Made by a program: the position numbers and the translations under genes
NCBI GenBank assembly: GCA_901472405.1
Contig: LR590463.1
Location: 4,774,001-4,838,000, forward strand
DNA length: 64,000 bases
Reading direction: 5' to 3'
Source of the DNA: Serratia rubidaea
Lineage (GTDB): Bacteria > Pseudomonadota > Gammaproteobacteria > Enterobacterales > Enterobacteriaceae
Shown: piece after piece, positions 31,584 through 40,226 of the stretch
Layout: each line of letters begins with the position of its first letter
How positions within the stretch are numbered: the first letter of the stretch is position 1
Notes under the pieces: model-generated
Told to the model about the DNA's origin: nothing
Database searches by the model: none
Seen by the model: only the letters and a program-made list of their open reading frames with translations

Positions 31584-33396
31584 ATGCCGTCTCATAATCT
31601 TTATCAAACAGGTTGGCAATTCTACCACGAACTGTCAGATGTGATGTGACCGGATACGACACCGCGAGATCCCACAGGCTGACGCCGCCCAGCTTCACGC
31701 TGCGCGCCGGGTAACCGCTGTAGTCTTTATCGTAACGCTGCCCCAGATAGTGGTAGGTAACCGCCCAGTCAAGGTCGTACACCTGCCAGTCCAGCTCATA
31801 CTTCACCTGCTGTTTGGCGCGGCGCGGCAGCAGCTCGTTGGTTTTGGCATTACGCGCATCCACATAGTCATACCCCAACTGATGGGTGAATGGACCAGTG
31901 TCAAATGAGGCGGTAGCCTCAACGCCCTTAATCCTTGCCTTGCCGATGTTGTAATAGCGGTAAGTCACCGGGTCGCTGTCAATCAGGTTATCAACGTCAT
32001 TACGGTAAGCGGACACATGCCAGGTCACCGGCCCGCTCAGCCCCTCAAAGCCGCCTTCCCACTGTTTACTCTCTTCCGGCTTCAGATCGCCGTTGCCATA
32101 AAAGTCGCTGTACAACTGCCCCATATTCGGCGCTTTAAACGCGGTGCCGTAGGAGGCGATAAAGCGATAGCCTTCCACAAACTCCCACGCCGCGCTGGTC
32201 TGCCAGGTGCCATGCCAGCCAAACTCGGAGTTATCATCGCCGCGTACCGCGGCTTCCAGCGTGAGCGGGCCAAACAGCTGCTGACCGGTCAGGTACAGGC
32301 CGGTATTGCGCTGGCTTTTTTCTTCCGTCACCGATGCGGTGTTCGGTTTGATTTTTTGATCCTGCCAGTCGGCGCCGGCGCTCAGCGTGCCTTGCCCTAC
32401 CTGCAAGGTGTTCCCCCATTGCAGGTTGTATTGCTCCACATCGTCCAACCGCGCCGAGCTGGCATACTGCCCAAGGCGCGGATCGTAATTGTAATCTTTG
32501 CTGTGGCTGTAACTGCCGACCAGCTGGCTGGCATAAATGCCCTGCTGATAGCGCACGCCGCTGTCCCAGGTTTGGCTGTACAACTTACGCGTATCCACCA
32601 GCGCTGAACCGGGCGAATAGTAGCTGTCATACGCCGTGCGGTTGTCATAGCCATAGCCGCGGAAGAAGCCGCTGACCTGTTCATTGAACTGGTGCTGAAC
32701 CGACCCATACAGCGACTTGCTCATAAAGCCATCGCGGTCCTGCTGGCTCTGCATGCCGGTGCTGCCGTAGGCAACCACGTCATACCCTTTGGTATAGGTA
32801 TAGTTGCCGGCCAGGGTGGCGACGGTGTTATCCCCCAGCGGCTGCTGAGTCGCGGCGTCATAGGCCTGATAGCCATTGGAGCCAAGGCCGGCGGACAGCG
32901 TGGTGCCGTTCTTGTCACGGGTGGTGATAATGTTGACCACGCCGCCGATGGCGTCAGAGCCATACACCGCCGAACGCGGGCCGCGGATATATTCCACTTT
33001 CTGCACCAGCGAGAGGGGAATTTGGCTCAGGTCGGAAGAGCCGCTGACGCCGGCCTGATTCAGGCGAATGCCGTCGATCAGCAGCAGGACGTGGCTGGAG
33101 TTGGTGCCGCGAATAAACAGCGAGCTGTTCTGCCCCATACCGCCGTTTTGCGCCACGTCGACTCCCGGCAGGCGACGCATCACGTCGGTCAGACTTTTCG
33201 CCTGCCAGCGCTCGATATCATTGCGGGTCACCACCGACGTCGGCGCCAGTACGGAAGAAACAGGTTGCGAAAAACGGTTGGCCGAGACCACCAGGTTATC
33301 GCCGTTGTTGTTGATTGCTGCGCTGTCCTGCGCCCAGACGGAAAAGGCCGTGGCAGAGGAAGCCACCGCCAACAGCGTATTTTTTATCGTTATCAT
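31528..33396 (-). CDS. btuB: Vitamin B12 TonB-dependent outer membrane receptor
   Basis: A TonB-dependent 22-strand outer-membrane barrel importing cobalamin, 622 residues. It starts with a signal peptide (MITIKNTLLAVASSATAFSV...A), followed by the TonB box region NLVVSANRF and the plug domain (VTRNDIERWQAKSLTDVMRR, then YIRGPRSAVYGSDAIGGVVN). It ends in an aromatic residue (TGSYTF) as expected for BamA recognition. The cobalamin riboswitch at 33477-33655 lies directly upstream. It is co-transcribed with, and overlaps, murI. Confidence 0.96.
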   Translation of the reverse strand: MITIKNTLLAVASSATAFSVWAQDSAAINNNGDNLVVSANRFSQPVSSVLAPTSVVTRNDIERWQAKSLTDVMRRLPGVDVAQNGGMGQNSSLFIRGTNSSHVLLLIDGIRLNQAGVSGSSDLSQIPLSLVQKVEYIRGPRSAVYGSDAIGGVVNIITTRDKNGTTLSAGLGSNGYQAYDAATQQPLGDNTVATLAGNYTYTKGYDVVAYGSTGMQSQQDRDGFMSKSLYGSVQHQFNEQVSGFFRGYGYDNRTAYDSYYSPGSALVDTRKLYSQTWDSGVRYQQGIYASQLVGSYSHSKDYNYDPRLGQYASSARLDDVEQYNLQWGNTLQVGQGTLSAGADWQDQKIKPNTASVTEEKSQRNTGLYLTGQQLFGPLTLEAAVRGDDNSEFGWHGTWQTSAAWEFVEGYRFIASYGTAFKAPNMGQLYSDFYGNGDLKPEESKQWEGGFEGLSGPVTWHVSAYRNDVDNLIDSDPVTYRYYNIGKARIKGVEATASFDTGPFTHQLGYDYVDARNAKTNELLPRRAKQQVKYELDWQVYDLDWAVTYHYLGQRYDKDYSGYPARSVKLGGVSLWDLAVSYPVTSHLTVRGRIANLFDKDYETAYGYATPGREYYLTGSYTF

Positions 33397-33476
33397 GAGA
33401 AAAGCATCCAAACTTAATTGGCGGATGCCGCAGATCCCCGGCCGAAATTCGCGCGAACAGGGGCATTGCGACGTAA

Positions 33477-33655
33477 TACCGGCAGGTCTTCGGGCTTGGG
33501 ATTTGCCGGCGGCAGAGAGCCGCCGACACCGGGCGATGACTTCCCGTCCTGCAGTGGACAGTGTCTGCGTGGTTACGCTATCGCCGTGACTTCCCCATAC
33601 CGCTGCGCGTCAGCTCCGGATTCCCACCGGATTCCCTTTTCACTCGCTGCTTGAG
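33477..33655 (-). promoter_or_regulatory. Cobalamin (adenosylcobalamin) riboswitch
   Basis: In the btuB leader on the minus strand. Recognisable conserved parts, 5' to 3', are the GGGAATCCGGTGGGAATCC region, the B12-box-like CCACTGCAGGACGGGAAGTC, and AAGCCCGAAGACCTGCCGG at the 3' end. It lies about 80 bases upstream of the btuB ATG. B12 binding is expected to block btuB translation or transcription. The boundaries are approximate. Confidence 0.92.
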
Positions 33656-33795
33656 GCCGGACGGCAATGCTACGATCAATGCAAATGGATGTCTAGACTG
33701 CCAATTCAGGCGGCAACATGGCGACGGACAAAACTGGACTTCACGGCCCAATTCCCTACAATCCCCGCTGATCCAATTTGACTGACGAGAAGACC

Positions 33796-34899
33796 ATGAC
33801 CCCCGAGAATTTGCCGATTGAACGCTACGACGAGCAGCTGGCGGAAAAAACCAGCCGCCTGAACACCATGATGTCGCCGTTCGGGGCGCCCGAGCCGGAA
33901 GTGTACCGCTCGCCAGTCCAGCACTACCGCATGCGCGCCGAGTTCCGCATCTGGCATGATGAAGACGAGATGTACCACATCATGTTCGATCAGCAGACCA
34001 AACAGCGCATCCGCGTCGATCGTTTCCCGGCCGCCAGTGAACTGATTAACCGTCTGATGCAGGCGCTGATCGCCGCCATCAAACCGCAACCTATCCTGCG
34101 GCGTAAACTGTTCCAGATTGACTATCTCTCCACGCAAAGCGGCAAAATCATCGCGTCGCTGCTGTATCACCGCAAACTGGACGACGAGTGGCGGCAGCAT
34201 GCGGAACAGCTGCGCGACGCGCTGCGCGCGCAAGGTTTCGACCTGCACCTGATCGGCCGCGCGTCAAAAATGAAAATCATGCTGGATCAGGATTACGTCG
34301 ATGAAGTGCTGCCGGTCGCCGGCCGCGACATGATTTACCGCCAGGTGGAAAACAGCTTCACCCAGCCTAACGCGGCGATGAACGTACAAATGCTGGAGTG
34401 GGCGCTGGACGTTACCGCCGGCGCCAAAGGCGATCTGCTGGAGCTGTACTGCGGTAACGGCAACTTCTCGCTGGCGCTGGCGCGCAACTTTGAACGCGTG
34501 CTGGCCACCGAAATCGCCAAGCCTTCAGTGGCGGCGGCGCAATACAATATCGCCGCCAATCAGATCGATAACGTGCAAATTATTCGGATGTCGGCGGAAG
34601 AGTTTACCCAGGCGATGAACGGCGTGCGCAGCTTCAACCGTCTGCAGGGCATTGAACTGGGTGACTATAACTGTGAGACGATTTTTGTCGATCCGCCGCG
34701 CAGCGGGCTGGATGATGAGACGGTGAAGATGGTGCAGGCCTACCCGCGCATTCTGTATATTTCCTGCAATCCGGAAACGCTGTGCGCCAATCTGGCAACC
34801 TTGCAGGAGACGCATCAGGTCACGCGTCTGGCGCTGTTCGATCAGTTCCCGTACACCCACCATATGGAGTGCGGCGTCCTGCTGGAAAAACGCGCCTAA
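33796..34899 (+). CDS. trmA: tRNA (uracil-5-)-methyltransferase / tmRNA m5U methyltransferase
   Basis: Methylates U54 of tRNAs (ribothymidine) and U341 of tmRNA using SAM. It has 367 residues (E. coli 366). SAM motif I LLELYCGNGNFSLAL lies near residue 216, the FVDPPRSGLD motif near 298, and the catalytic Cys sits in YISCNPETL near 324. The ATG at 33796 is chosen over an in-frame TTG at 33778. It is divergent from btuB and convergent with yijD, as in E. coli. Confidence 0.96.
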   Translation: MTPENLPIERYDEQLAEKTSRLNTMMSPFGAPEPEVYRSPVQHYRMRAEFRIWHDEDEMYHIMFDQQTKQRIRVDRFPAASELINRLMQALIAAIKPQPILRRKLFQIDYLSTQSGKIIASLLYHRKLDDEWRQHAEQLRDALRAQGFDLHLIGRASKMKIMLDQDYVDEVLPVAGRDMIYRQVENSFTQPNAAMNVQMLEWALDVTAGAKGDLLELYCGNGNFSLALARNFERVLATEIAKPSVAAAQYNIAANQIDNVQIIRMSAEEFTQAMNGVRSFNRLQGIELGDYNCETIFVDPPRSGLDDETVKMVQAYPRILYISCNPETLCANLATLQETHQVTRLALFDQFPYTHHMECGVLLEKRA

Positions 34900-34944
34900 C
34901 CGTGATGATGCCGGGCGCTCAGCAGCGTCCGGCATCAGCCGCAC

Positions 34945-35319
34945 TTACGACTGCGGGCCGTTCTCAACGCTGACCGCTTTACGCGCCTTCAGCTTCACGC
35001 CCAGCCACAGCACCAGCGCTACGCACAGAATCGACGGCAGGAAGTTGGAGCCGATCTGCGGATATTCCGCACGCACAATGGCGCTATACAGCAGCAGCCC
35101 CAGCAAAAAGCAGCCCGCCGCCAGTTTTGGCATGCCGTCCGGCATCGGATGGTTAAGATAACGCTGGTGCAGGCAGTACACCGCCAGCACCAAAGCAATC
35201 AGCGGGAAGACCGAAAACGGCACGACCGAGCTGAACAGTGCGGCAAAAGAACCGTTAACAGAAAGGCCGGCAACCAATGCCAGCAGTAAGGTGCCATTCT
35301 CACGGCCTGGTTTTTCCAT
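34945..35319 (-). CDS. yijD: YijD family inner membrane protein
   Basis: A small integral membrane protein of 124 residues (E. coli YijD 119) with four predicted hydrophobic segments (LLLALVAGLSVNGSFAALFS, FPLIALVLAVYCL, LAAGCFLLGLLLYSAIV, LPSILCVALVLWLGV). The function is unknown. It starts 17 bases after the fabR stop, so the two form an operon as in E. coli. It is convergent with trmA. Confidence 0.9.
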   Translation of the reverse strand: MEKPGRENGTLLLALVAGLSVNGSFAALFSSVVPFSVFPLIALVLAVYCLHQRYLNHPMPDGMPKLAAGCFLLGLLLYSAIVRAEYPQIGSNFLPSILCVALVLWLGVKLKARKAVSVENGPQS

Positions 35320-35336
35320 TACTTTTCACCTTCTTT

Positions 35337-35974
35337 TTATACGTGGGACACAGACGTTTTTTCTTGCTCACGGCGATACCAGTAGTAAGCGCCTTTGGAG
35401 ATCATGCGTAATTGCAGCACCAGCCGCTCTTCCAGCTGGCAGCGCTGCTCAATATCAATATCCAGCGCTTCGGCGCCGGCGCTGAACACGATCGTTACCA
35501 TTGCCTCGGCCTGCGCTTCGGTAAAGCTGCGCGGCATATGGTTTTCCAATTCGAGGTAATCCGCCAGTTCAGCAATAAAATGCTGGATTTCACGCGCCAC
35601 CGCGGCGCGAAATGCCGCAGACGTGCCGGAGCGTTCGCGCAGCAGCAGACGAAACGCATTGGGGTTATTGCCGATAAACTCCATAAAGGTGGAGACCGAC
35701 GTGCGGATTACGCTGCCGCCCTTGGCGATGCGCTGGCGCGCCTGCCGCATCAGCTGGCGCAGCATCAGGCCGCTTTCATCGACCATTGTCAGCCCAGCTC
35801 ATCCACATCGCGGAAGTGACGATAAAACGAGGTCGGCGCAATCCCCGCCTCGCGAGAAACCTCTCGCAGGCTCAGGCTGGCGAAACTGCGTTCGGCGCTG
35901 AGTTGGCTAAACGCCGCCTCAATCAGGGAACGACGCGTCCTTTCTTTCTGTTGTGCTCTGACGCCCATATGCAT
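35337..35974 (-). pseudogene. fabR: FabR, TetR-type repressor of unsaturated fatty acid synthesis (single-base deletion)
   Basis: Represses fabA and fabB according to the unsaturated/saturated acyl pool. The N-terminal frame from 35974 ([20 protein letters not shown]) contains the HTH with [18 protein letters not shown] and then stops near 35789. The second frame begins with MVDESGLMLRQLMRQARQRI and runs to 35337. Adding one C near 35790 (GGCTGAC to GGCCTGAC) joins them as [14 protein letters not shown], giving 212 residues that closely match E. coli FabR. The ATG at 35968 is an equally plausible start. Likely a consensus error. Confidence 0.88.
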
Positions 35975-36184
35975 ATCCAGATAACTTCCATTCTCTCAGT
36001 CTAACGCCGTAAGGCTGGCAATATAGCAAATTTTATTGCAACAGCATTTATACAAACGCGCCCAGCGGCCATGATACCGGCTCTCTGTCGCACTTTGCCT
36101 CAAAAAGCCTAATGGTGATTGGGTGAGCGGCGCTATGATGTTAAGATACCGTTGTAATTTTGTATAAGAATAGGTCCCTCCTAC

Positions 36185-37582
36185 ATGCAACAGCACTATC
36201 AATTTGACGCCATAATTATTGGCTCGGGCCCTGGCGGCGAAGGTGCCGCGATGGGATTGGTGAAACAAGGCGCCCGCGTGGCCGTTATCGAACGGTTCAA
36301 TAACGTCGGCGGTGGCTGCACCCATTGGGGCACCATCCCGTCGAAAGCCCTCCGCCACGCCGTCAGCCGCATTATCGAATTTAACCAAAACCCGCTCTAC
36401 AATAACTCCCGCACGCTCAGCGCCACTTTCCCTGACATCCTCCGCCACGCCGACAACGTGATTAATCAGCAAACGCGTATGCGTCAGGGGTTCTATGAGC
36501 GCAACCAGTGCAAACTGTTTGCCGGCGACGCCCGCTTTATCGACGCCAACACCGTCAGCGTCACTTACCCGGACGGCACGCAGGACACGGTCAGCGCGGC
36601 GCATATCGTCATCGCCTGCGGCTCACGCCCTTATCATCCGGCCGGCGTCGACTTTAACCATTCACGCATTTATGACAGCGACTCCATCCTGGAGCTGAAC
36701 CATGAACCGCGCCACATCATTATTTATGGCGCCGGGGTGATTGGTTGCGAATACGCCTCGATCTTCCGCGGCCTGAACGTCAAGGTCGATCTGATCAACA
36801 CCCGCGATCGGCTGCTGGCGTTCCTCGATCAGGAAATGTCGGACTCCCTCTCCTACCACTTCTGGAACAATGGCGTGGTGATCCGTCATAACGAAGAGTA
36901 CGAGAAAATCGAAGGGGTGGATAACGGGGTTATCGTGCACCTGAAATCCGGCAAGAAAGTGAAAGCGGACTGCCTGCTGTACGCCAACGGCCGTACCGGC
37001 AACACCGATTCGCTGGCGCTGGAGAATATCGGCCTGGAATCAGACAGCCGCGGGCTGCTGAAGGTCAACAGCATGTACCAGACTGCGGTGCCGCATATCT
37101 ACGCCGTGGGTGACGTCATCGGCTATCCGAGTCTGGCCTCCGCCGCGTACGACCAGGGCCGCATCGCCGCGCAGGCGATCTCCAGCGGTGAAGTGGGCGG
37201 ACACCTGATTGACGATATCCCGACCGGGATTTATACCATTCCGGAAATCAGCTCCGTCGGCAAAACCGAGCAGGAGCTGACGGCGATGAAAGTGCCGTAT
37301 GAAGTGGGCCGCGCCCAGTTCAAACACCTGGCGCGGGCGCAAATCGCTGGCATGAACGTCGGCAGCCTGAAGATCCTGTTCCACCGTGAAACGCTGGAGA
37401 TCCTGGGGATCCACTGCTTTGGCGAGCGCGCCGCCGAGATCATTCACATCGGTCAGGCAATCATGGAACAGAAGAATGGAGGTAATACCATCGAGTATTT
37501 CGTTAATACTACCTTCAACTATCCGACCATGGCCGAAGCCTTCCGGGTGGCGGCGCTCAACGGCTTAAACCGCCTGTTTTAA
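36185..37582 (+). CDS. sthA: Soluble pyridine nucleotide transhydrogenase
   Basis: An FAD flavoprotein that equilibrates NADPH and NADH, mainly reoxidising excess NADPH. It has 465 residues (E. coli 466). The N-terminal FAD motif is IIIGSGPGGEGAAMGLVKQG, the second nucleotide-binding motif IIYGAGVIGCEYASIFRGL lies near residue 180, and YAVGDVIGYPSLASAAYDQG near 300. The redox-active CxxxxC of other family members is replaced by GGCTHWGTIPS with a single Cys, as is normal for SthA. The 3' end overlaps oxyR by 18 bases, convergently. Confidence 0.96.
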   Translation: MQQHYQFDAIIIGSGPGGEGAAMGLVKQGARVAVIERFNNVGGGCTHWGTIPSKALRHAVSRIIEFNQNPLYNNSRTLSATFPDILRHADNVINQQTRMRQGFYERNQCKLFAGDARFIDANTVSVTYPDGTQDTVSAAHIVIACGSRPYHPAGVDFNHSRIYDSDSILELNHEPRHIIIYGAGVIGCEYASIFRGLNVKVDLINTRDRLLAFLDQEMSDSLSYHFWNNGVVIRHNEEYEKIEGVDNGVIVHLKSGKKVKADCLLYANGRTGNTDSLALENIGLESDSRGLLKVNSMYQTAVPHIYAVGDVIGYPSLASAAYDQGRIAAQAISSGEVGGHLIDDIPTGIYTIPEISSVGKTEQELTAMKVPYEVGRAQFKHLARAQIAGMNVGSLKILFHRETLEILGIHCFGERAAEIIHIGQAIMEQKNGGNTIEYFVNTTFNYPTMAEAFRVAALNGLNRLF

Positions 37583-38482
37583 CGTCGAGCCGATGTAACC
37601 CTGCATATGCTCGCGAATCGCCTCGGCCAGCTGCTCGTAACGACTGCGCAGCGGGGAGCCGGGGCGATACACCAGCGCAATGGTGCGTTTCGGCTCCGGT
37701 TTATAGCAATCCAGATAGCACACGCCGTCACGCTCGCGTTCCGACGGCACCGCCAGTGAAGGCAGCAGCGTAATCCCGCTGCCGGCGGCCACCATGTTGC
37801 GCAGAGTCTCCAGACTGGTGGCGCGGAAATGGGTGTCCTCATCCGCACCGGCCTGGAAGCAGAAGCCCATCGCCTGATCGCGCAGGCAGTGGCCGTCTTC
37901 CAGCATCAGCAGCTTTTCCCCTGACAGATCCGGCATCGCAACGCGTTCGCGCTGCGCCCACGGGTGGTCGGAATAGACCGCCAGCTTCATCGGTTCGTCA
38001 AACAGCGGCACTTCAATAAAGGCTTCGGTCTCTTTCACCAGCGCCAGAATCGCGCAGTCCAGCTTGCCGCTGTCGAGCTGAGCCAACAGCTGCTGGGTTT
38101 GCGCTTCGTGCAGATACATTTCCAGCTTCGGGAAGGACTTATGCAGCGTCGGGATAATCTGCGGCAGCAGGTAAGGCCCCACCGTCGGAATCAAACCGAT
38201 ATGCAGCGGCCCGGACATGGTTTCCCCCTGCTGGCTGGCCATCTCCTTTAACACCTTGACTTCACGCAGTACGGTGCGCGCCTGTTCCACCAGCAGCAGA
38301 CCTGCCTGAGTAAACAGCACCTTGCGGCTGGTGCGTTCGAGCAGCATCACGCCCAGTTCATCTTCCAGTTTACGGATCTGGCCGCTAAGCGTGGGCTGGC
38401 TGACATGGCATGAATCGGCAGCGCGCCGGAAGTGGCGGTGCTCGGCCAAGGCGACCAGGTACTCTAAATCACGAATATTCAT
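37565..38482 (-). CDS. oxyR: Hydrogen peroxide-sensing regulator OxyR
   Basis: A LysR-family activator of the peroxide regulon, 305 residues, the E. coli length. The N-terminal HTH is ALAEHRHFRRAADSCHVSQ then TLSGQIRKLEDELG. Redox sensing uses the two cysteines in LEDGHCLRDQAMGFCFQAG, about residues 199 and 208, both present. The ATG at 38482 gives MNIRDLEYLVAL. A four-part OxyR-type site lies 20-56 bases upstream, consistent with autorepression and control of the divergent peroxiredoxin gene. Confidence 0.96.
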   Translation of the reverse strand: MNIRDLEYLVALAEHRHFRRAADSCHVSQPTLSGQIRKLEDELGVMLLERTSRKVLFTQAGLLLVEQARTVLREVKVLKEMASQQGETMSGPLHIGLIPTVGPYLLPQIIPTLHKSFPKLEMYLHEAQTQQLLAQLDSGKLDCAILALVKETEAFIEVPLFDEPMKLAVYSDHPWAQRERVAMPDLSGEKLLMLEDGHCLRDQAMGFCFQAGADEDTHFRATSLETLRNMVAAGSGITLLPSLAVPSERERDGVCYLDCYKPEPKRTIALVYRPGSPLRSRYEQLAEAIREHMQGYIGSTLKQAV

Positions 38483-38501
38483 TGTTTCCCTCCATGCCAC
38501 G

Positions 38502-38538
38502 ATAGACCGTGGCGATAGATAAGATAGCAATGAGTGAT
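38502..38538. promoter_or_regulatory. Putative OxyR binding site (four ATAG/CTAT-type quarter sites)
   Basis: ATAG, CGAT, ATAG and TGAT occur at exact 11-base steps (38502, 38513, 38524, 38535). The known OxyR consensus is ATAG-N7-CTAT-N7-ATAG-N7-CTAT; 13 of 16 defined bases agree. The site lies between oxyR and the divergent peroxiredoxin gene. Confidence 0.72.
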
Positions 38539-38633
38539 TAGAACTATCAAGCCCCAGCGTGAATAATGTTCATCAACGAAGCGACGTCACGTCAGCCGAA
38601 AAAAATTATTTTATCTTATTAAGGGGTTATTCT

Positions 38634-39365
38634 ATGTTTACCAGCCAAGAAGGCAAAAAAGTCCCTCAGGTTACGTTCCACACCCGCCAAGGCGACCAGT
38701 GGATGGATATCACCACCAATGACCTGTTTAAAGATAAGACCGTGGTGGTGTTTTCCCTGCCGGGCGCCTTTACCCCGACCTGCTCCTCCAGCCACCTGCC
38801 GCGTTACAACGAGCTGTTCAGCGTATTTAAACAGCACGGCGTCGACAGCATCCTGTGCGTTTCCGTTAACGATACCTTCGTAATGAACGCCTGGAAGGCA
38901 GACCAGCACGCCGAAAATATTACCTTCGTTCCGGACGGCAACGGCGAATTCACCAAAGGCATGAATATGCTGGTTGAGAAAGCCGAGCTCGGCTTCGGCC
39001 CCCGTTCATGGCGCTACTCCATGCTGGTACGCAACGGCGTGGTCGAAAAGATGTTTGTGGAACCCAACAAACCGGGCGACCCGTTTGAAGTGTCTGATGC
39101 CGACACCATGCTGAAATATCTGGCGCCGGAATTTAAAGTGCAGGAGTCCATTTCCGTATTCACCAAACCGGGCTGTCCGTTCTGCGCCAAAGCCAAACAG
39201 ATGCTGCAAGAGCGCGGCATGCAGTATGAAGAGATCGTGCTGGGCCAGGATGCGACCACCGTCAGCCTGCGCGCCGTCAGCGGCCGCGCCACCGTGCCGC
39301 AGGTATTTATCGGCGGCCGTCATATCGGCGGCAGCGACGACCTGGAAAAATTCCTGTCAGTCTGA
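38634..39365 (+). CDS. Hybrid peroxiredoxin-glutaredoxin (PGdx), glutathione peroxidase
   Basis: A two-domain thiol peroxidase of 243 residues. Residues 1-160 are a Prx5-type peroxiredoxin with the peroxidatic Cys in PGAFTPTCSSSHLPRYNELF. Residues about 170-243 are a glutaredoxin with active site KPGCPFCAKAKQML. Such hybrids reduce H2O2 and alkyl hydroperoxides directly with glutathione. The start at 38634 has AAGGGG about 8 bases upstream; the open frame upstream of it is not part of the family. It is divergent from oxyR with an OxyR-type site between, so peroxide induction is expected. E. coli lacks this gene at the same place. Confidence 0.92.
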   Translation: MFTSQEGKKVPQVTFHTRQGDQWMDITTNDLFKDKTVVVFSLPGAFTPTCSSSHLPRYNELFSVFKQHGVDSILCVSVNDTFVMNAWKADQHAENITFVPDGNGEFTKGMNMLVEKAELGFGPRSWRYSMLVRNGVVEKMFVEPNKPGDPFEVSDADTMLKYLAPEFKVQESISVFTKPGCPFCAKAKQMLQERGMQYEEIVLGQDATTVSLRAVSGRATVPQVFIGGRHIGGSDDLEKFLSV

Positions 39366-39398
39366 TTAACGAGTAACAACAAACTCCTGTAAGCATTT

Positions 39399-39430
39399 GG
39401 CGGGCCTGATGAAACGGCCCGCCTTTTTTA
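39399..39430 (+). terminator. Terminator of the peroxiredoxin gene
   Basis: GGCGGGCC, 9-base loop, GGCCCGCC, six T. Confidence 0.88.
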
Positions 39431-39555
39431 TCCTGCCGAAAATAAATCCCCACCAGACAGACCTGCCCGTTTTTTGCGTCACCCATTCCAGCTTCACCTT
39501 CTTTTGGTTGCCCTCGCTGCGCTTTCCCGGCATTTTCATGCCACAAACATTGAAT

Positions 39556-39576
39556 TGATACCAATAGTGATACTAA
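39556..39576. promoter_or_regulatory. TGATAC direct repeats upstream of hicA
   Basis: TGATAC at 39556-39561 and 39568-39573, with the second inside the small palindrome TAGTGATACTA. It lies 16-36 bp before the hicA ATG. Antitoxin HicB usually autorepresses its operon, so this is a candidate operator. No experiment or consensus is available to confirm it. Confidence 0.4.
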
Positions 39577-39591
39577 AATGGAGTTGTCGTG

Positions 39592-39852
39592 ATGAAAGAG
39601 ATCACGGAAGATATCGCCGTGCTGCAGCAGCGCATCGCCAGCATCAAATTCAACGAGCTGGTCAGGATCTGCGATCGCTGGTTCGGCAACCCCCGCATCA
39701 ACGGCGGCAGTCATCGGGTTTACGCCATGCCCTGGCCCGGCGATCCCAGAGTGAATATTCAACGGGGCCGGAGCAACACGGCAAAAGCTTATCAGGTGAA
39801 GCAGGTTATTGATGCCTTGATCAGACTGGAGGGACAACATGGATCAGCTTGA
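39592..39852 (+). CDS. hicA: HicA-like mRNA interferase toxin
   Basis: A type II toxin of the HicA family, a small double-stranded-RNA-binding-like fold that cleaves mRNA. It has 86 residues. The family core lies at about 20-80: FNELVRICDRWFGNPRINGG, then the catalytic-His motif GSHRVYAMPW, then the basic RVNIQRGRSNTAKAYQVKQV and IDALIRLEG. The N-terminal stretch MKEITEDIAVLQQRIASIK is extra relative to the typical 58-60-residue HicA and looks helical. The ATG at 39592 has GGAG 8 bases upstream. It overlaps hicB by 14 bases. The pair lies between the peroxiredoxin gene and argH, where E. coli has none. Confidence 0.82.
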   Translation: MKEITEDIAVLQQRIASIKFNELVRICDRWFGNPRINGGSHRVYAMPWPGDPRVNIQRGRSNTAKAYQVKQVIDALIRLEGQHGSA

Positions 39853-40165
39853 ACATTACACTTATCGCATTACCTGGTCGGCAGAAGACCAGGAATTTGT
39901 CGGGCTGTGCACCGAATTTCCCTCCTTGTCCTGGCTGGCGCCGAGACGCAGTGCCGCGTTGGCCGGCATCGAACAGCTGGTGCATAACGTGGTGGCGGAA
40001 ATGCTCGCCAACGGGGAAACGCCGCCGGAAGCGCTTGCGGAAAAGCAGTTTAGCGGCCGCCTGGTGCTACGCCTGCCCCCCGAACAACACCGCCGTCTGG
40101 CGATGAACGCCATGGAGGACGGCGTCAGCCTGAACCGTTATCTGTGCTCGCGCCTTACCGGCTGA
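39839..40165 (+). CDS. hicB: HicB family antitoxin
   Basis: The antitoxin partner of HicA, 108 residues. The N-terminal partial RNase-H-like fold (YTYRITWSAEDQEFVGLCTE then FPSLSWLAPRRSAALAGIEQ) is typical of HicB. The C-terminus (LVLRLPPEQHRRLAMNAMED then GVSLNRYLCSRL) is a ribbon-helix-helix DNA-binding domain, so this is the RHH subtype that can autorepress. GGAGGG lies about 6 bases before the ATG, and the gene overlaps the hicA end, so translation is coupled. Confidence 0.87.
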   Translation: MDQLEHYTYRITWSAEDQEFVGLCTEFPSLSWLAPRRSAALAGIEQLVHNVVAEMLANGETPPEALAEKQFSGRLVLRLPPEQHRRLAMNAMEDGVSLNRYLCSRLTG

Positions 40166-40167
40166 GA

Positions 40168-40203
40168 CAAAAACAAAAGGCGCAGCATTACGCCGCGCCT
40201 TTA
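40168..40203 (-). terminator. Terminator of the arg operon (after argH)
   Basis: On the minus strand AAAGGCGC, GC-rich loop, GCGCCTTTTGTTTTT. It may also serve hicAB from the other side. Confidence 0.75.
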
Positions 40204-40226
40204 ACGCTGTTCATCGGCCTTTGCCG

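Noticed and set aside
38559..38633. An upstream extension of the peroxiredoxin gene starting at 38559.
   Set aside because: The 25 extra residues have no family similarity, and a good ribosome-binding site (AAGGGG) precedes the ATG at 38634.
39550..39579. A -35/-10 pair (TTGAAT, 18 bp, TAAAAT) before hicA.
   Set aside because: Its predicted transcription start would fall downstream of the apparent hicA ribosome-binding site (GGAG at 39580), so the two readings conflict. Only the repeats were reported.
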